A DNA stretch of 45,372 nucleotides from Pedobacter sp. L105 (GTDB lineage: Bacteria > Bacteroidota > Bacteroidia > Sphingobacteriales > Sphingobacteriaceae), in NCBI RefSeq assembly GCF_009765875.1, contig NZ_LMUP01000012.1, forward strand, positions 1 to 45,372, in the 5' to 3' direction. Positions within the stretch are counted from its first letter, which is position 1, and the number at the start of each line of letters is the position of its first letter. Positions 7,423 through 16,387 of this stretch are shown here, piece after piece. The translations under genes and the position numbers were made by a program. The notes under the pieces were generated by a model. It saw only the letters and a program-made list of their open reading frames with translations, ran no database searches and had not been told where the DNA came from.

Positions 7423-8680
7423 GTCCTAATAACATTTCAAGCTCTGCCTTTTCTTCTGCTTCCAGGTCTATGATGCTTTCCAGTATGGACATTACCTGTA
7501 ACCGGTTATTGGAAGAGAGAAGTGAATCCAGCAGTGCAACCAGTGTTTTCTTCTGGTCTATACTTAAATTGCTGAATAACCTGGGTTGAATCTCATACAA
7601 TACCTTTAATACATTCATCAGGTCTGTTCGGTGTTCCATATCAGCTTCCTGGTATAATGGTAATATATTTTCTTTCTCATAGCGCTCCAGTAGCCTGGAA
7701 GAATATTCCTTCAGGAAGATCTTCCTTTTCGCCTTTAAAAGCTCATTGATCTTCTTGCTGAGATATTTATATTCAGGGGAAGATTTAGACCTGCTATACA
7801 ACTTCACCTGTGTGTCAAACTCAGAGCTGTTAAAATCAAAACCTGTAAAGAACTCGCTTTCTATATATACACTATGAAAATACTCGTCGGCTTTTTTATT
7901 AAGCGTGGTGTATTCCTTATACATTTCTTCAGCTCTTTCATTGATAAAGTAAGCCTTTGATAACTCTTTGTTCAAAGAGCTTTTCCATTGTATAAATTTA
8001 ACCTTAAACAGGGTATTGCTGTCTTCGTATCTAAGCAGAATATGATCTTCCTCATCCTGTATATTATCGGTATAATCTAAAACAGTACCATTAATTTTAA
8101 TTGCATGTCCGGTTTTTTTATTCAGTTCCAAAAACCAGCAAAACTCGGATTTCAGAAAAGGAATAATTTCCTGTTCGAGATCTTCGCCGGATATCTTCAA
8201 ATTGGAAAACAGCACCTGTGTACCTGGATGATCACTCAGGGGAATATCCAGCAGGGATGCTTCATAATTATGCAGTGCAGAAACCCCTATACGTATCCTT
8301 CCGCTTTTTAACTTGCTGTTTTCCAAAAAAGTTGTACGCCATTCCGCATCGTTGGCAAATTTGAAAAAGGTAAGCCTGCCAACACCATTCTTGCCGTGCA
8401 TGACAGATTTATTCCTGTTCATGGCCAGCTGAAGGGCTTTTTCCGATTCATAAAAAGGATCAAACTTAATCTTCAGGTTTTTAAAATTAATACCATATCC
8501 ATTATCAGCTATTTCAAGACTATCTATAAAACCCAGTTCGTTAGCCGAATAACTGATTTCTACAGTAGTTGCATTGGCGTCGAAACCATTCCAGATGTAT
8601 TCTGCAAGTGCCTGTTTTTCGTTGTAATTGCGCAATACTTTTTGAATACCGCTGGAAGTAATATTTACATTATTGGCCAT
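7412..8680 (-). CDS. GHKL (Hsp90/MORC-like) ATPase of unknown role
   Basis: From the ATG at 8680 the protein has 422 residues; an in-frame GTG/TTG-type start further upstream adds 27 poorly coding residues and is less likely. The GHKL motifs are complete: LAEYIWNGFDANA (N box, E27, N31, D34), IADNGYGI with D59, and GKNGVGRLTFF at 96-106. After the ATPase domain come an S5-like transducer portion and a Lys/Glu-rich helical C-terminus (YSSRLLERYEKE onward). It is not a histidine kinase (no H box) and not MutL or gyrase by length. Related stand-alone ATPases occur in DNA-maintenance and defence contexts, but here there is no partner gene. The function stays open. Confidence 0.8.
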   Translation of the reverse strand: MANNVNITSSGIQKVLRNYNEKQALAEYIWNGFDANATTVEISYSANELGFIDSLEIADNGYGINFKNLKIKFDPFYESEKALQLAMNRNKSVMHGKNGVGRLTFFKFANDAEWRTTFLENSKLKSGRIRIGVSALHNYEASLLDIPLSDHPGTQVLFSNLKISGEDLEQEIIPFLKSEFCWFLELNKKTGHAIKINGTVLDYTDNIQDEEDHILLRYEDSNTLFKVKFIQWKSSLNKELSKAYFINERAEEMYKEYTTLNKKADEYFHSVYIESEFFTGFDFNSSEFDTQVKLYSRSKSSPEYKYLSKKINELLKAKRKIFLKEYSSRLLERYEKENILPLYQEADMEHRTDLMNVLKVLYEIQPRLFSNLSIDQKKTLVALLDSLLSSNNRLQVMSILESIIDLEAEEKAELEMLLGLTV

Positions 8681-8815
8681 AAAATGAGAAGGGTTTCCTG
8701 TATCAAAATTAAGAAAAAAAGGGGGTAATAAGACAGATGTCCCAATCTTTCTGTCGCACAAACAAATAGCCGCAGGTGTAGTTATAAGCGGAATAATATT
8801 TAAAACTCTCTGATT

Positions 8816-9445
8816 ATGGCAGACCTAAATGTACAACCAAAAAGTAAAAGCCAGCTGTGGTTCTGGTTTTTTATACTTCTCCTGGCAGGATTAATAGTTT
8901 ATTTCCTGCTGCATAAAAATGATCACAGAACAGCAGTGATAGCAGATTCAACGGCATTTAAAGGAGAGCATACGCATCTTCTTGCGGCAACGCAGCCGGA
9001 CTGGAACAAAGTAGATTTTAACGTTCCATCTACCAGATATGATGAATTGAAAGACTCATTGATTGTGGTAAAGAAAAATGATAAATATTCTATTTATGGC
9101 CTTGGCGAAAATATCCTGTTCAACAAAGATCAAAGTACTATTCAGCCTGGTGCCGATGCGCAGCTTTATCAGATCGCATCTTCTCTGCACAAGAGATTTA
9201 AAGGGGCTAACATTGCTGTTTTTGGCAGTACCGATGCAACCGGCGATCCCGCTTACAACGCTAAACTGGGTAAGTATCGTGCTATTGCGGTAAAGAACTG
9301 GCTGATAGAAAAAGGCGGGTTTAGCGAAACGCATGTATCCGTACACTCCTTAGGTGAAAATAAACCTATCGCTACCAATCTGACTGCGCATGGAAAACAG
9401 CAAAACAGAAATGTGCAGATCGTAGTTTTTAACAACCCTAAATAA
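8816..9445 (+). CDS. OmpA-domain protein with an N-terminal membrane anchor
   Basis: The 209-residue protein has a single membrane helix at residues 14-33 (LWFWFFILLLAGLIVYFLL) and an OmpA/MotB-like peptidoglycan-binding domain at about 95-209. Motifs are ILFNKDQSTIQPGADAQL, FGSTDATGDPAYNAKLGKYRA and LTAHGKQQNRNVQIVV. The usual NRRVE ending is NRNVQ here. It probably links the inner membrane to peptidoglycan. The PRC-barrel gene follows after 24 bases, making a likely two-gene unit. Confidence 0.85.
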   Translation: MADLNVQPKSKSQLWFWFFILLLAGLIVYFLLHKNDHRTAVIADSTAFKGEHTHLLAATQPDWNKVDFNVPSTRYDELKDSLIVVKKNDKYSIYGLGENILFNKDQSTIQPGADAQLYQIASSLHKRFKGANIAVFGSTDATGDPAYNAKLGKYRAIAVKNWLIEKGGFSETHVSVHSLGENKPIATNLTAHGKQQNRNVQIVVFNNPK

Positions 9446-9469
9446 CCTCAAATTTTAAACGCTAATTTT

Positions 9470-9961
9470 ATGACAAACGAAAATCTGAACGACTATCGCC
9501 ACCTGGAAGAACTGAGTGGCAGTGAATACGAAATAGCCGATGGTGAACCTGATATCAAAGGCTGGGATATCAAAGATAAACTGGGTGCTAAATTGGGTAA
9601 AGTGGATGATTTGCTGTTTAATCCTGCTACCCAGAAAGTAAGATATTTAATTGCTGCCCTGGATGGACGGGTGTTTGGTATCGAAAATAGGAAAGTGCTG
9701 ATCCCTGTAGGCCTGGCCGAGCTTCATGAAAGTGAAGATGATGTTTACCTGCCCGGAATAACTGTAGCACAGCTCGCAGCTGCACCTGATTATTATAAAG
9801 GGAAAATAAGTGTAGAACATGAGATTGCCGTTCGCAATGCCTATACCGGTGAATTTATCAACCGTGATATTTATGATGAACAAACCTTTTATGAACACGA
9901 CCATTACAATGAGCGCAACCTCTTCGGCAGACGCTTTACAGGCGGGGAGAATGGGGAATGA
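9470..9961 (+). CDS. PRC-barrel domain protein
   Basis: A 163-residue soluble protein has a PRC-barrel domain at residues 25-90 (DIKGWDIKDKLGAKLGKVDD, KVRYLIAALDG, KVLIPVGLA). In Bacteroidota these proteins are often found with stress and envelope genes. The C-terminal part is rich in Tyr, His and Glu (YEHDHYNERN). No enzymatic function is implied by the fold; in other proteins it serves binding or RNA-processing roles. It shares a terminator with the convergent DUF892 gene. Confidence 0.85.
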   Translation: MTNENLNDYRHLEELSGSEYEIADGEPDIKGWDIKDKLGAKLGKVDDLLFNPATQKVRYLIAALDGRVFGIENRKVLIPVGLAELHESEDDVYLPGITVAQLAAAPDYYKGKISVEHEIAVRNAYTGEFINRDIYDEQTFYEHDHYNERNLFGRRFTGGENGE

Positions 9962-9963
9962 TT

Positions 9964-10004
9964 AAAAAGATCCAGGTGCTGATGAAACACCTGGATCTTT
10001 TTTT
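9964..10004. terminator. Bidirectional terminator, 15-bp perfect stem
   Basis: AAAAAGATCCAGGTG at 9964-9978 pairs perfectly with CACCTGGATCTTTTT at 9988-10002 around a nine-base loop, with A and T runs on the outer sides. It fills the gap between convergent PRC-barrel and DUF892 genes and should work in both directions. Confidence 0.9.
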
Positions 10005-10007
10005 AAA

Positions 10008-10610
10008 TTATTCTGCTGCCGCTTGTTCGTTAACAAAACTTTCTGCAATCTGTGTTAATGCTTCGTCAGTAGATTTTTCATTATCTAATGTCTGCTGTAA
10101 CAGATCAACCACATCGGTGTGGCCCATATTTTCAGCAAAAGTTTTTAACGTACCATAGGTTGCAATTTCATAATGCTCAACCTTTTGTGCCGCAAGAATA
10201 AGACCTGCATCCCTAACTAAGGTACCTGCTTTAGTATCTGAAATAATGCTGTCCGCTTCTTCCAGTAAACCAGCCATTGCATCACATTTTTTTGCTACCG
10301 GTTTTTCATCCAGCAGGGCGAATACTTCTTCTAAAGTTTCGATATGGGTTTGGGTTTCCAGGGTATGCTTGTCAAAAGCTTCTGCCAGTTCAGGACTGGT
10401 TGCTGCTTTTTTCATCTTTGGAAGCGCTTTTACCAGGTGTTTTTCAGCCCAGTAAATATCTTTTAATTCATCAACAAAAAATTCATGAAACTCTGAATCT
10501 TCCATTTTACCTGTATTTCCTGTCGGTTTGTTTACAGATGATTTAGCAGTTGATTTTGCAGTCGTTTTAGGAGCAGTCTTTACTGCTGGAGTTTTTGATG
10601 GAGTTGCCAT
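10008..10610 (-). CDS. DUF892 (YciF-like) ferritin-like protein
   Basis: The 200-residue protein starts with a Lys/Thr/Ala/Pro-rich low-complexity tail (residues 1-33), followed by a four-helix ferritin-like domain of the DUF892/YciF family (PF05974). Signature residues include FFVDELKDIYWAEKHLVKALP and, later, LILAAQKVEHYEIATYGTL with Glu/His candidates for a di-iron site. YciF-like proteins are induced by osmotic or general stress in enterobacteria, and the exact function is unknown. The basic tail resembles nucleic-acid-binding tails and is unusual. It lies 63 bases downstream of the L,D-transpeptidase on the same strand. Confidence 0.88.
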   Translation of the reverse strand: MATPSKTPAVKTAPKTTAKSTAKSSVNKPTGNTGKMEDSEFHEFFVDELKDIYWAEKHLVKALPKMKKAATSPELAEAFDKHTLETQTHIETLEEVFALLDEKPVAKKCDAMAGLLEEADSIISDTKAGTLVRDAGLILAAQKVEHYEIATYGTLKTFAENMGHTDVVDLLQQTLDNEKSTDEALTQIAESFVNEQAAAE

Positions 10611-10673
10611 AGGTCAATGTTTTTAATGATTGTTAAGTAGAATGGCAAAACAACCGTATAATTAAAAAAATGT

Positions 10674-12317
10674 TTAAAGTTTTTTTAATTCAACTGTTTT
10701 GAATAGCTGTTTAGCCATTTCTGCATCATGTCCATAAAGGTCATCCCTGAAATTGAGCAGGCCATCTTTATCTACCCAGGAAGTAAAATAGGTAATAAAT
10801 ACCGGTACTGGCTGTTTCATGCTTACCCATATCTCTGTCTTTGAATTCATAGCCTTATCAATTTTTTCGGTAGTCCATTCCGGGCGGCCTTCCAGTAAAT
10901 ATTCGGCCAGTTTTTTAGGCTGTGCTAATCGTATACAACCATGACTAAAAGCACGTTTTTCTTCGGCAAATAGAGATTTCGCAGGCGTGTCATGCAGGTA
11001 AATATTGTAGCTGTTTGGAAAGAGGAACTTTACGCGACCAAGGGAATTGGTGTTGCCCGGTTTTTGGCGGATCAGTGGAAGGCCATCACTAAACCCGTAT
11101 TGTTCCATATCTTTTTGCGCCAGGTAATTACGGTTGTGCTGCATAGCGGGTAATATTTCTGCACGCACAATGCTTGGCGGAATATTCCAATACGGGCTAA
11201 ACACTATGTTTTTTAATTCCTTGCTAAAGATCACGGTTTGGTTAGCTGCTTTTCCAACCACAATACCCATATTCAGCACTTCTTTTTTAGATTCGAATAC
11301 ATGGAGTTTATATTCAGGGATGTTCACCAGTATAAACTTACTATCGGGTATTAGTGGAGTCCACCGCATACGTTCCAGGTTGATTAATAACTGCTGGATG
11401 CGTGATTCTACAGGTACGTTTAATGCAGCAATCAAGTTGCGGTCGGCAGCCCCGCTGGGAGAAAAACCAAACTGTTTTTGTGCTTTTTTAATCGCTGTGG
11501 TTAAAATCGTATCATACACCGGCGTAGTATCTGCAGGGGCCAGATCTCCGAAATCAACCAGCCGCTGTTTTAGCTGGGTAATAACTGCTGATGAATCTCC
11601 CGGTCTGGATTGTTTAAGCAGGGCAGGGGCAATCTTTATCCAATTGTCCTTTTTCTGAATTGCATACCAGCGGATCAGTTCTTTATTGAGGGTGGTATAA
11701 TACCTGTTTACAGGTTCCCAGTTTTCTAGTTCCTTACCTTTTCTGGCAACCAATGAATCGAGTAAAGCTACAGCATCTACTTTTTTTCTTGGAATATACC
11801 ATTGCAGTGATGCCGGGTCTAGTTTACCGGAATACGCATGGGAAACGAATTGAAAAAAATGTTCAGTCAATGCGAGTTCCAGGTTCGCCAGCCCGGGGCT
11901 TGCCGCATGGATAAGAGTATCCTTAGCCATCAACTCCGTTAAACGCTGATGAAGCTGCTGATCCTGTATAGTACTATCGCGCGAAGCGGAAATATAATTT
12001 CTGTCCAGGTCATAGAATACTTTTGCCTGTTCTGCAAGCCCTGTCTCCGCCAGCCAGGCAAACTGAAAATTCCTGCTGTTATAAAAATTCCTTAAACGGC
12101 TGGCAGCACTATCATCCAACTGTTTGGTGCTGATATATTTTTCCATTTGCAGGCTATCAACATATAAACCGGTAACTGCATTTTTAGGGGTAATGGAAAT
12201 ATCCCTTTTTACTTTTTTCGGAGCAGTACGCTGGCATTGGGACAGTAACAAGATCATCATTAGCGCCGTAATGACTGATTGCAGCACAGGGTATATGTGG
12301 TTAGTTTTGAATTTCAT
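10674..12317 (-). CDS. L,D-transpeptidase lipoprotein, YcbB-like
   Basis: From the ATG at 12317 the protein has 547 residues; a TTG at 12341 would add eight residues and is disfavoured. The N-terminus is a lipoprotein signal (MMILLLSQC with the lipobox Cys). A scaffold or peptidoglycan-binding region precedes the catalytic YkuD domain with SHGCIRLAQ, catalytic Cys461, and upstream HDTPAKSLFAEE. L,D-transpeptidases form 3-3 crosslinks in peptidoglycan or attach proteins to it. It is a large, YcbB/LdtD-type member. It is likely anchored to a membrane facing the periplasm. It is divergent from the SMS-like PAP2 gene. Confidence 0.9.
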   Translation of the reverse strand: MKFKTNHIYPVLQSVITALMMILLLSQCQRTAPKKVKRDISITPKNAVTGLYVDSLQMEKYISTKQLDDSAASRLRNFYNSRNFQFAWLAETGLAEQAKVFYDLDRNYISASRDSTIQDQQLHQRLTELMAKDTLIHAASPGLANLELALTEHFFQFVSHAYSGKLDPASLQWYIPRKKVDAVALLDSLVARKGKELENWEPVNRYYTTLNKELIRWYAIQKKDNWIKIAPALLKQSRPGDSSAVITQLKQRLVDFGDLAPADTTPVYDTILTTAIKKAQKQFGFSPSGAADRNLIAALNVPVESRIQQLLINLERMRWTPLIPDSKFILVNIPEYKLHVFESKKEVLNMGIVVGKAANQTVIFSKELKNIVFSPYWNIPPSIVRAEILPAMQHNRNYLAQKDMEQYGFSDGLPLIRQKPGNTNSLGRVKFLFPNSYNIYLHDTPAKSLFAEEKRAFSHGCIRLAQPKKLAEYLLEGRPEWTTEKIDKAMNSKTEIWVSMKQPVPVFITYFTSWVDKDGLLNFRDDLYGHDAEMAKQLFKTVELKKL

Positions 12318-12479
12318 TGTGCTTAATATAGTAAATTTCAATAAATACAGCTGTATTCCTGGATAGATATATTCATATACTATTTGGTTAAAATGTACTA
12401 TATTAATATAATAATTACTTAGTGTTAATTTTAATCACAATTTAATTCCTAAAACAGGCCTTCAGGAAAATGTAATTTT

Positions 12480-12487
12480 TATATTTG
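12480..12487 (+). promoter_or_regulatory. TATATTTG box upstream of the SMS-like gene
   Basis: TATATTTG matches the Bacteroidota -7 element TAnnTTTG exactly and lies 29 bases before the ATG at 12517. No TTTG is seen at the right spacing for a -33 element. Confidence 0.35.
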
Positions 12488-12516
12488 CAGGGATAAAAAC
12501 TAGCTAACCGATATTA

Positions 12517-13137
12517 ATGCAATCTAAACAGTTGTCCTGGCGATTTGCCTGGGATTATCCGGCCTTCCGCGTAAAGCTCCTTCTGGGGATATTTGTCATG
12601 GGGATGATTGTGTTTTATCTGCAGGACTTTTTTCTTTTGATTCAGCCCAGAAGCGGGGTGCTCCTTAACGACTGGGTGCTGAACGAGCTGCCGGCACGGG
12701 ATGTTTCTTCTTATATATTTTTGATTCTTTATCCGGCCTCCGGGTTTTTTTTCTGGAGAATGAGGAAAAATTCCACCAACTGCATCACGGCGTTATGGGG
12801 GTATGTTTTTTTATGCTCGGTAAGGATGATCACTATCGCTATGGTTCCGCTTGATGCCCCAAAACATCTCATCCATTTGTCTGATCCTTTCTCTATCATA
12901 TTTTATGGGGCTAACCCGATCACTAAAGACCTGTTTTTTTCAGGACATACGGCCACGCTGTTTCTGGTAGGGCTTTGTCTGGAAGATAAACGCGAAAAAG
13001 CCATCATATTTGCGGCGACAGCTGTATTAGCTGTTCTATTGCTGATCCAGCATGTACATTATACAGTAGATGTGCTAGCGGCCCCGTTTTTTAGCTACCT
13101 GTTCTGGTACATGGGCAAAACGGTTGCAAAAATGTAA
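12517..13137 (+). CDS. PAP2-type membrane protein resembling sphingomyelin synthase
   Basis: The 206-residue protein has about six membrane segments. The catalytic pattern is FFSGHTATLF (His144) and QHVHYTVDVLAA (His181, Asp185). The HYTVDV block and the upstream SVRMITIAMVPLDAP resemble the conserved motifs of sphingomyelin synthases (PAP2_C type) rather than ordinary PAP2 phosphatases, which show an SRxxxxxHxxxD end motif. Sphingobacteriaceae make sphingolipids, so a head-group transferase or phosphatase acting on ceramide-type lipids in the membrane is plausible, but a plain lipid phosphatase is not excluded. pepD follows 42 bases later. Confidence 0.75.
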   Translation: MQSKQLSWRFAWDYPAFRVKLLLGIFVMGMIVFYLQDFFLLIQPRSGVLLNDWVLNELPARDVSSYIFLILYPASGFFFWRMRKNSTNCITALWGYVFLCSVRMITIAMVPLDAPKHLIHLSDPFSIIFYGANPITKDLFFSGHTATLFLVGLCLEDKREKAIIFAATAVLAVLLLIQHVHYTVDVLAAPFFSYLFWYMGKTVAKM

Positions 13138-13179
13138 TTAATCCTTAATTTGGCTACGCCATAATTTTAACGTTATTTA

Positions 13180-14640
13180 ATGGAAGTAAAAGATTTAGAG
13201 CCACGGGAGCTTTGGCATAGTTTTGCCAGTTTGAACGCTATTCCGCGTGCTTCGAAAAAAGAAGAACAGGTAATTTCCTTTATCATTGGCTTTGGCCGCA
13301 ACCTGGGGCTGGAAACTATCAAAGATGCTGTTGGGAATGTGATGATCAGGAAAGCAGCGAGCCCGGGAATGGAAAATCGTAAAACTGTAATTTTACAGTC
13401 GCACCTGGATATGGTACATCAGAAAAACAGCGATACCCCATTCAATTTTGATGAACAGGGGATTGACATGTTTGTAGATGGCGACTGGGTAAAGGCAAAA
13501 GGAACAACCTTAGGTGCAGATAATGGCATCGGCGTTGCGGCAATCATGGCATTGCTGGCTTCTTCAACCATAGCACATCCTCCTTTGGAAGCGATGTTCA
13601 CCATTGATGAGGAAACAGGGATGACAGGGGCCAAGCAGCTAGATCCTGCAAATTTTACCGGTTCAATTTTACTAAACCTGGATACTGAAGAAGATGACGA
13701 ACTTACTATCGGCTGTGCCGGGGGAATAGATACCAATACCACTTACCGTTATCATCAGGAAGTGCCGGATTCAAAAAGTACGGCTTTCGAAATTAAAATC
13801 AAAGGTTTACTGGGTGGACATTCAGGAATGGATATCCATAAAGGCAGGGCCAATGCGAATAGGCTGATGAACCGCATTTTCTATACCTTATCGCAAACGG
13901 TTAACTTGCAGCTGAATAGTGTAGATGGAGGGAGTTTAAGAAATGCGATTCCAAGAGAATCTGCTGCGGTGGTAGTTATTCCCTATGGACAAAAGGAATT
14001 GTTTCTTTTGTTATTAAAGCAATTTATCGAGTTGCTTCAGGATGAATACCGCACGGTAGAACCTGGTCTTACAGTGACGGTAGAAGAGACCTCCTTACCG
14101 TCCAGGGTAATGATACAGGCAGATTTTGTAAAAATCATTAATGCTGTATATGCAGTTCCAAATGGGGTGTACAGAATGAGCCCGGATATAAACAACCTGG
14201 TAGAGGCATCAACTAACCTGGCCAGGGTCATCATTAAAGATAGCGAGTTCATTAGCCAGTCTTTACAGCGCAGCAGTGTTGAAAGCACCAAAGCAGATGT
14301 TTCCAATGCCGTTTGTGCAGCTTTTGAAAATATAGGCTGCAAGGTGGGCCAGTCGGGCGATTATCCGGGCTGGAAGCCAGATCCTGATTCGGCAATTCTA
14401 AAGCTGATGGTCAATCTCTACGAGAAGAATTTTGGCAAAACGCCAAAGGTAGAAGCTTGCCACGCCGGTTTGGAATGTGGTATCCTGGGTGCGCATTTTC
14501 CCGGAATGGACATGATTTCTTTTGGTCCTACCATCCGGGGGGCACACTCACCTGATGAACGGGTGCAGGTTTCTTCTGTAGTAAAATTCTGGACTTACCT
14601 GCTTTCCGTGTTAAAAGAAATTCCCGAAAACAATAAATAA
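13180..14640 (+). CDS. pepD: Aminoacyl-histidine dipeptidase (M20 metallopeptidase)
   Basis: The 486-residue protein matches cytosolic peptidase D. Metal-binding residues are visible: LQSHLDMV (His75), LGADNGIGVAA (Asp114), TIDEETG (catalytic Glu144 and metal Glu145), and LNLDTEEDD (Asp168), with a final His in TIRGAHSPDE. A lid domain is inserted at about 205-390. It hydrolyses Xaa-His and other dipeptides with zinc. Length is typical. The fabV gene follows after 34 bases and may be co-transcribed, though the functions are unrelated. Confidence 0.93.
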   Translation: MEVKDLEPRELWHSFASLNAIPRASKKEEQVISFIIGFGRNLGLETIKDAVGNVMIRKAASPGMENRKTVILQSHLDMVHQKNSDTPFNFDEQGIDMFVDGDWVKAKGTTLGADNGIGVAAIMALLASSTIAHPPLEAMFTIDEETGMTGAKQLDPANFTGSILLNLDTEEDDELTIGCAGGIDTNTTYRYHQEVPDSKSTAFEIKIKGLLGGHSGMDIHKGRANANRLMNRIFYTLSQTVNLQLNSVDGGSLRNAIPRESAAVVVIPYGQKELFLLLLKQFIELLQDEYRTVEPGLTVTVEETSLPSRVMIQADFVKIINAVYAVPNGVYRMSPDINNLVEASTNLARVIIKDSEFISQSLQRSSVESTKADVSNAVCAAFENIGCKVGQSGDYPGWKPDPDSAILKLMVNLYEKNFGKTPKVEACHAGLECGILGAHFPGMDMISFGPTIRGAHSPDERVQVSSVVKFWTYLLSVLKEIPENNK

Positions 14641-14674
14641 ATACTTATTTTAGACGCTCTTTAAAGAATATTTT

Positions 14675-15865
14675 ATGATTATTGCACCAAGAATACGTGG
14701 ATTTATCTGCCTGACTGCTCATCCAAAAGGATGTGAGCAAAACATTGTCAATCAAATTAACTACGTTAAATCAAAAGGAGCTATAGCTGGCCCTAAACGT
14801 GTGCTGGTTATCGGCGCATCTACAGGATTCGGACTTTCTTCAAGAATTACCAGCGCTTTTGGATCAAATGCATCTACTATAGGTGTGTATTTTGAAAAAC
14901 CACCTGCGCCGGGTAAAACGGCTTCACCAGGATGGTATAATACTGCTGCTTTTGAAACTAAAGCGCATGAAGCAGGTTTGTATGCTAAAAGTATCAACGG
15001 AGATGCTTTCTCTGATGAGATCAAACAAAAAACGATAGATTTAATCAAAGCAGATCTGGGTCAGATCGATCTGATCATTTATAGTCTGGCTTCGCCTAAA
15101 AGGGTAAACCCTAAAACAGGCGTTGTACACAGCTCTGTTTTAAAGCCTATAGGACAACCTTTTACCAATAAAACTGTTGATTTCCATACCGGTATTGTAT
15201 CTGATATCTCTATTCAGCCTGCTAACGAAGAAGAAATTGAAAATACAATTGCTGTAATGGGTGGTGAAGACTGGGCTTTCTGGATAGATGACCTTAAAGC
15301 TGCGGGTTTGCTGGCTGAAGGAGCTACTACAGTTGCTTATTCTTATATCGGTCCGTCATTAACCGAGGCGGTATACCGCAAAGGAACCATTGGCAGGGCT
15401 AAAGATCACCTGGAAGCTACTGCATTCAGCATTTCAGAGAAACTAAAAGACCTTAATGGAAAAGCCTATGTTTCGGTAAACAAAGCACTGGTTACCCAGG
15501 CGAGTTCTGCCATTCCGGTTATTCCATTATATATTTCATTACTGTACAAAGTAATGAAAGCAGAAAATATTCATGAAGGATGTATCGAGCAGATGCAGCG
15601 TCTGTTTCAGGACAGGCTGTATTCAGGTGCGGAGATTGCTACGGATGAAAAAGGAAGGATCCGTGTAGACGATCTGGAAATGCGTGAAGATGTACAGTCG
15701 CAAGTGGCAGCATTATGGCCTGAAGCTACTACAGAAAGCCTTCCTGAAATCGGCGATCTTCCTGGTTATAAAAAAGACTTCCTTAACCTGTTCGGATTCG
15801 ATGTTGCTGGCGTAGATTACGAGACTGAGACAGACGAAATGGTAGAAATACCAGGTTTAGTATAA
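14675..15865 (+). CDS. fabV: Trans-2-enoyl-ACP/CoA reductase FabV
   Basis: The 396-residue protein matches FabV along its whole length. It reduces the enoyl intermediate in the last step of the fatty-acid elongation cycle. It starts MIIAPRIRGFICLTAHPKGC and has the NADH-binding GASTGFGLSSR at 48-58. The catalytic pair is Tyr234 and Lys243 in the Y-x8-K arrangement unique to FabV (seven rather than eight residues separate Tyr and Lys in FabI). FabV enzymes are resistant to triclosan relative to FabI. A terminator follows at 15881-15915. Confidence 0.95.
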   Translation: MIIAPRIRGFICLTAHPKGCEQNIVNQINYVKSKGAIAGPKRVLVIGASTGFGLSSRITSAFGSNASTIGVYFEKPPAPGKTASPGWYNTAAFETKAHEAGLYAKSINGDAFSDEIKQKTIDLIKADLGQIDLIIYSLASPKRVNPKTGVVHSSVLKPIGQPFTNKTVDFHTGIVSDISIQPANEEEIENTIAVMGGEDWAFWIDDLKAAGLLAEGATTVAYSYIGPSLTEAVYRKGTIGRAKDHLEATAFSISEKLKDLNGKAYVSVNKALVTQASSAIPVIPLYISLLYKVMKAENIHEGCIEQMQRLFQDRLYSGAEIATDEKGRIRVDDLEMREDVQSQVAALWPEATTESLPEIGDLPGYKKDFLNLFGFDVAGVDYETETDEMVEIPGLV

Positions 15866-15880
15866 AATTAACAAAATAAT

Positions 15881-15915
15881 AAAGGCGGCCATCTTAATCC
15901 AGATGGCCGCCTTTT
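15881..15915. terminator. Bidirectional terminator between fabV and the DUF2383 gene
   Basis: AAAGGCGGCCATCT at 15881-15894 pairs perfectly with AGATGGCCGCCTTT at 15901-15914 around six bases. It lies 15 bases after the fabV stop and 17 before the stop of the convergent gene. Confidence 0.88.
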
Positions 15916-15931
15916 ACATTAAAGCTATTTG

Positions 15932-16387
15932 CTAGAATGACCTTTCAGAGCGCAGGCGCTCTATTTCTTTCATGGCATCTAAAATGCCATCTCTTTGTTT
16001 CCTGAGCAGTTCAATATGATCTGCATGATCTATATAGTCTGCTATGTAATGGTTATACTTATCCAGTGCGGCCTGTTCACCGGTTACAATGGCATCCAGT
16101 ATAGCTGCATCTTCTTTACTGCTTAAAGCTTGCCTAATGTCTAACCAGGTACGGTGTAAAGCACCCAGTACACTGCCGCTCTCATTGGTAGCTTCTGCAC
16201 CATGTGTAGCGATATGTGCCCTCAGTTCTTCTGCATAACCGGCACGCTGTGCTTCATATTTTAAAAATACGCCTTGTAATTCAAGGGTATCTGTTCCTTT
16301 ACTCGCAGATTCATATCCTTCTTTACCATCATTCAGAATGGCTAACAGGTCTTTTAAATCGCTAATGATTTCTTTATTACTTTCCAT
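15932..16387 (-). CDS. DUF2383 / PA2169-family four-helix-bundle protein
   Basis: The 151-residue protein is all helical. It begins MESNKEIISDLKDLLAILNDGKEGYESAS and ends MKEIERLRSERSF. Features such as LKDLLAILNDGKEGY, FLKYEAQRAGYAEELRAHI and YNHYIADY match the DUF2383 (PA2169) ferritin-like superfamily. These proteins are often stress-induced and their role is unknown. Glu and His positions are suited to a metal centre but no ligands are proven. Convergent with fabV, it shares a terminator with it and is divergent from the dnaA upstream region. Confidence 0.88.
   Translation of the reverse strand: MESNKEIISDLKDLLAILNDGKEGYESASKGTDTLELQGVFLKYEAQRAGYAEELRAHIATHGAEATNESGSVLGALHRTWLDIRQALSSKEDAAILDAIVTGEQAALDKYNHYIADYIDHADHIELLRKQRDGILDAMKEIERLRSERSF

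Noticed and set aside
12318..12341. TTG start for the L,D-transpeptidase
   Set aside because: An ATG eight codons downstream gives a normal lipoprotein signal.
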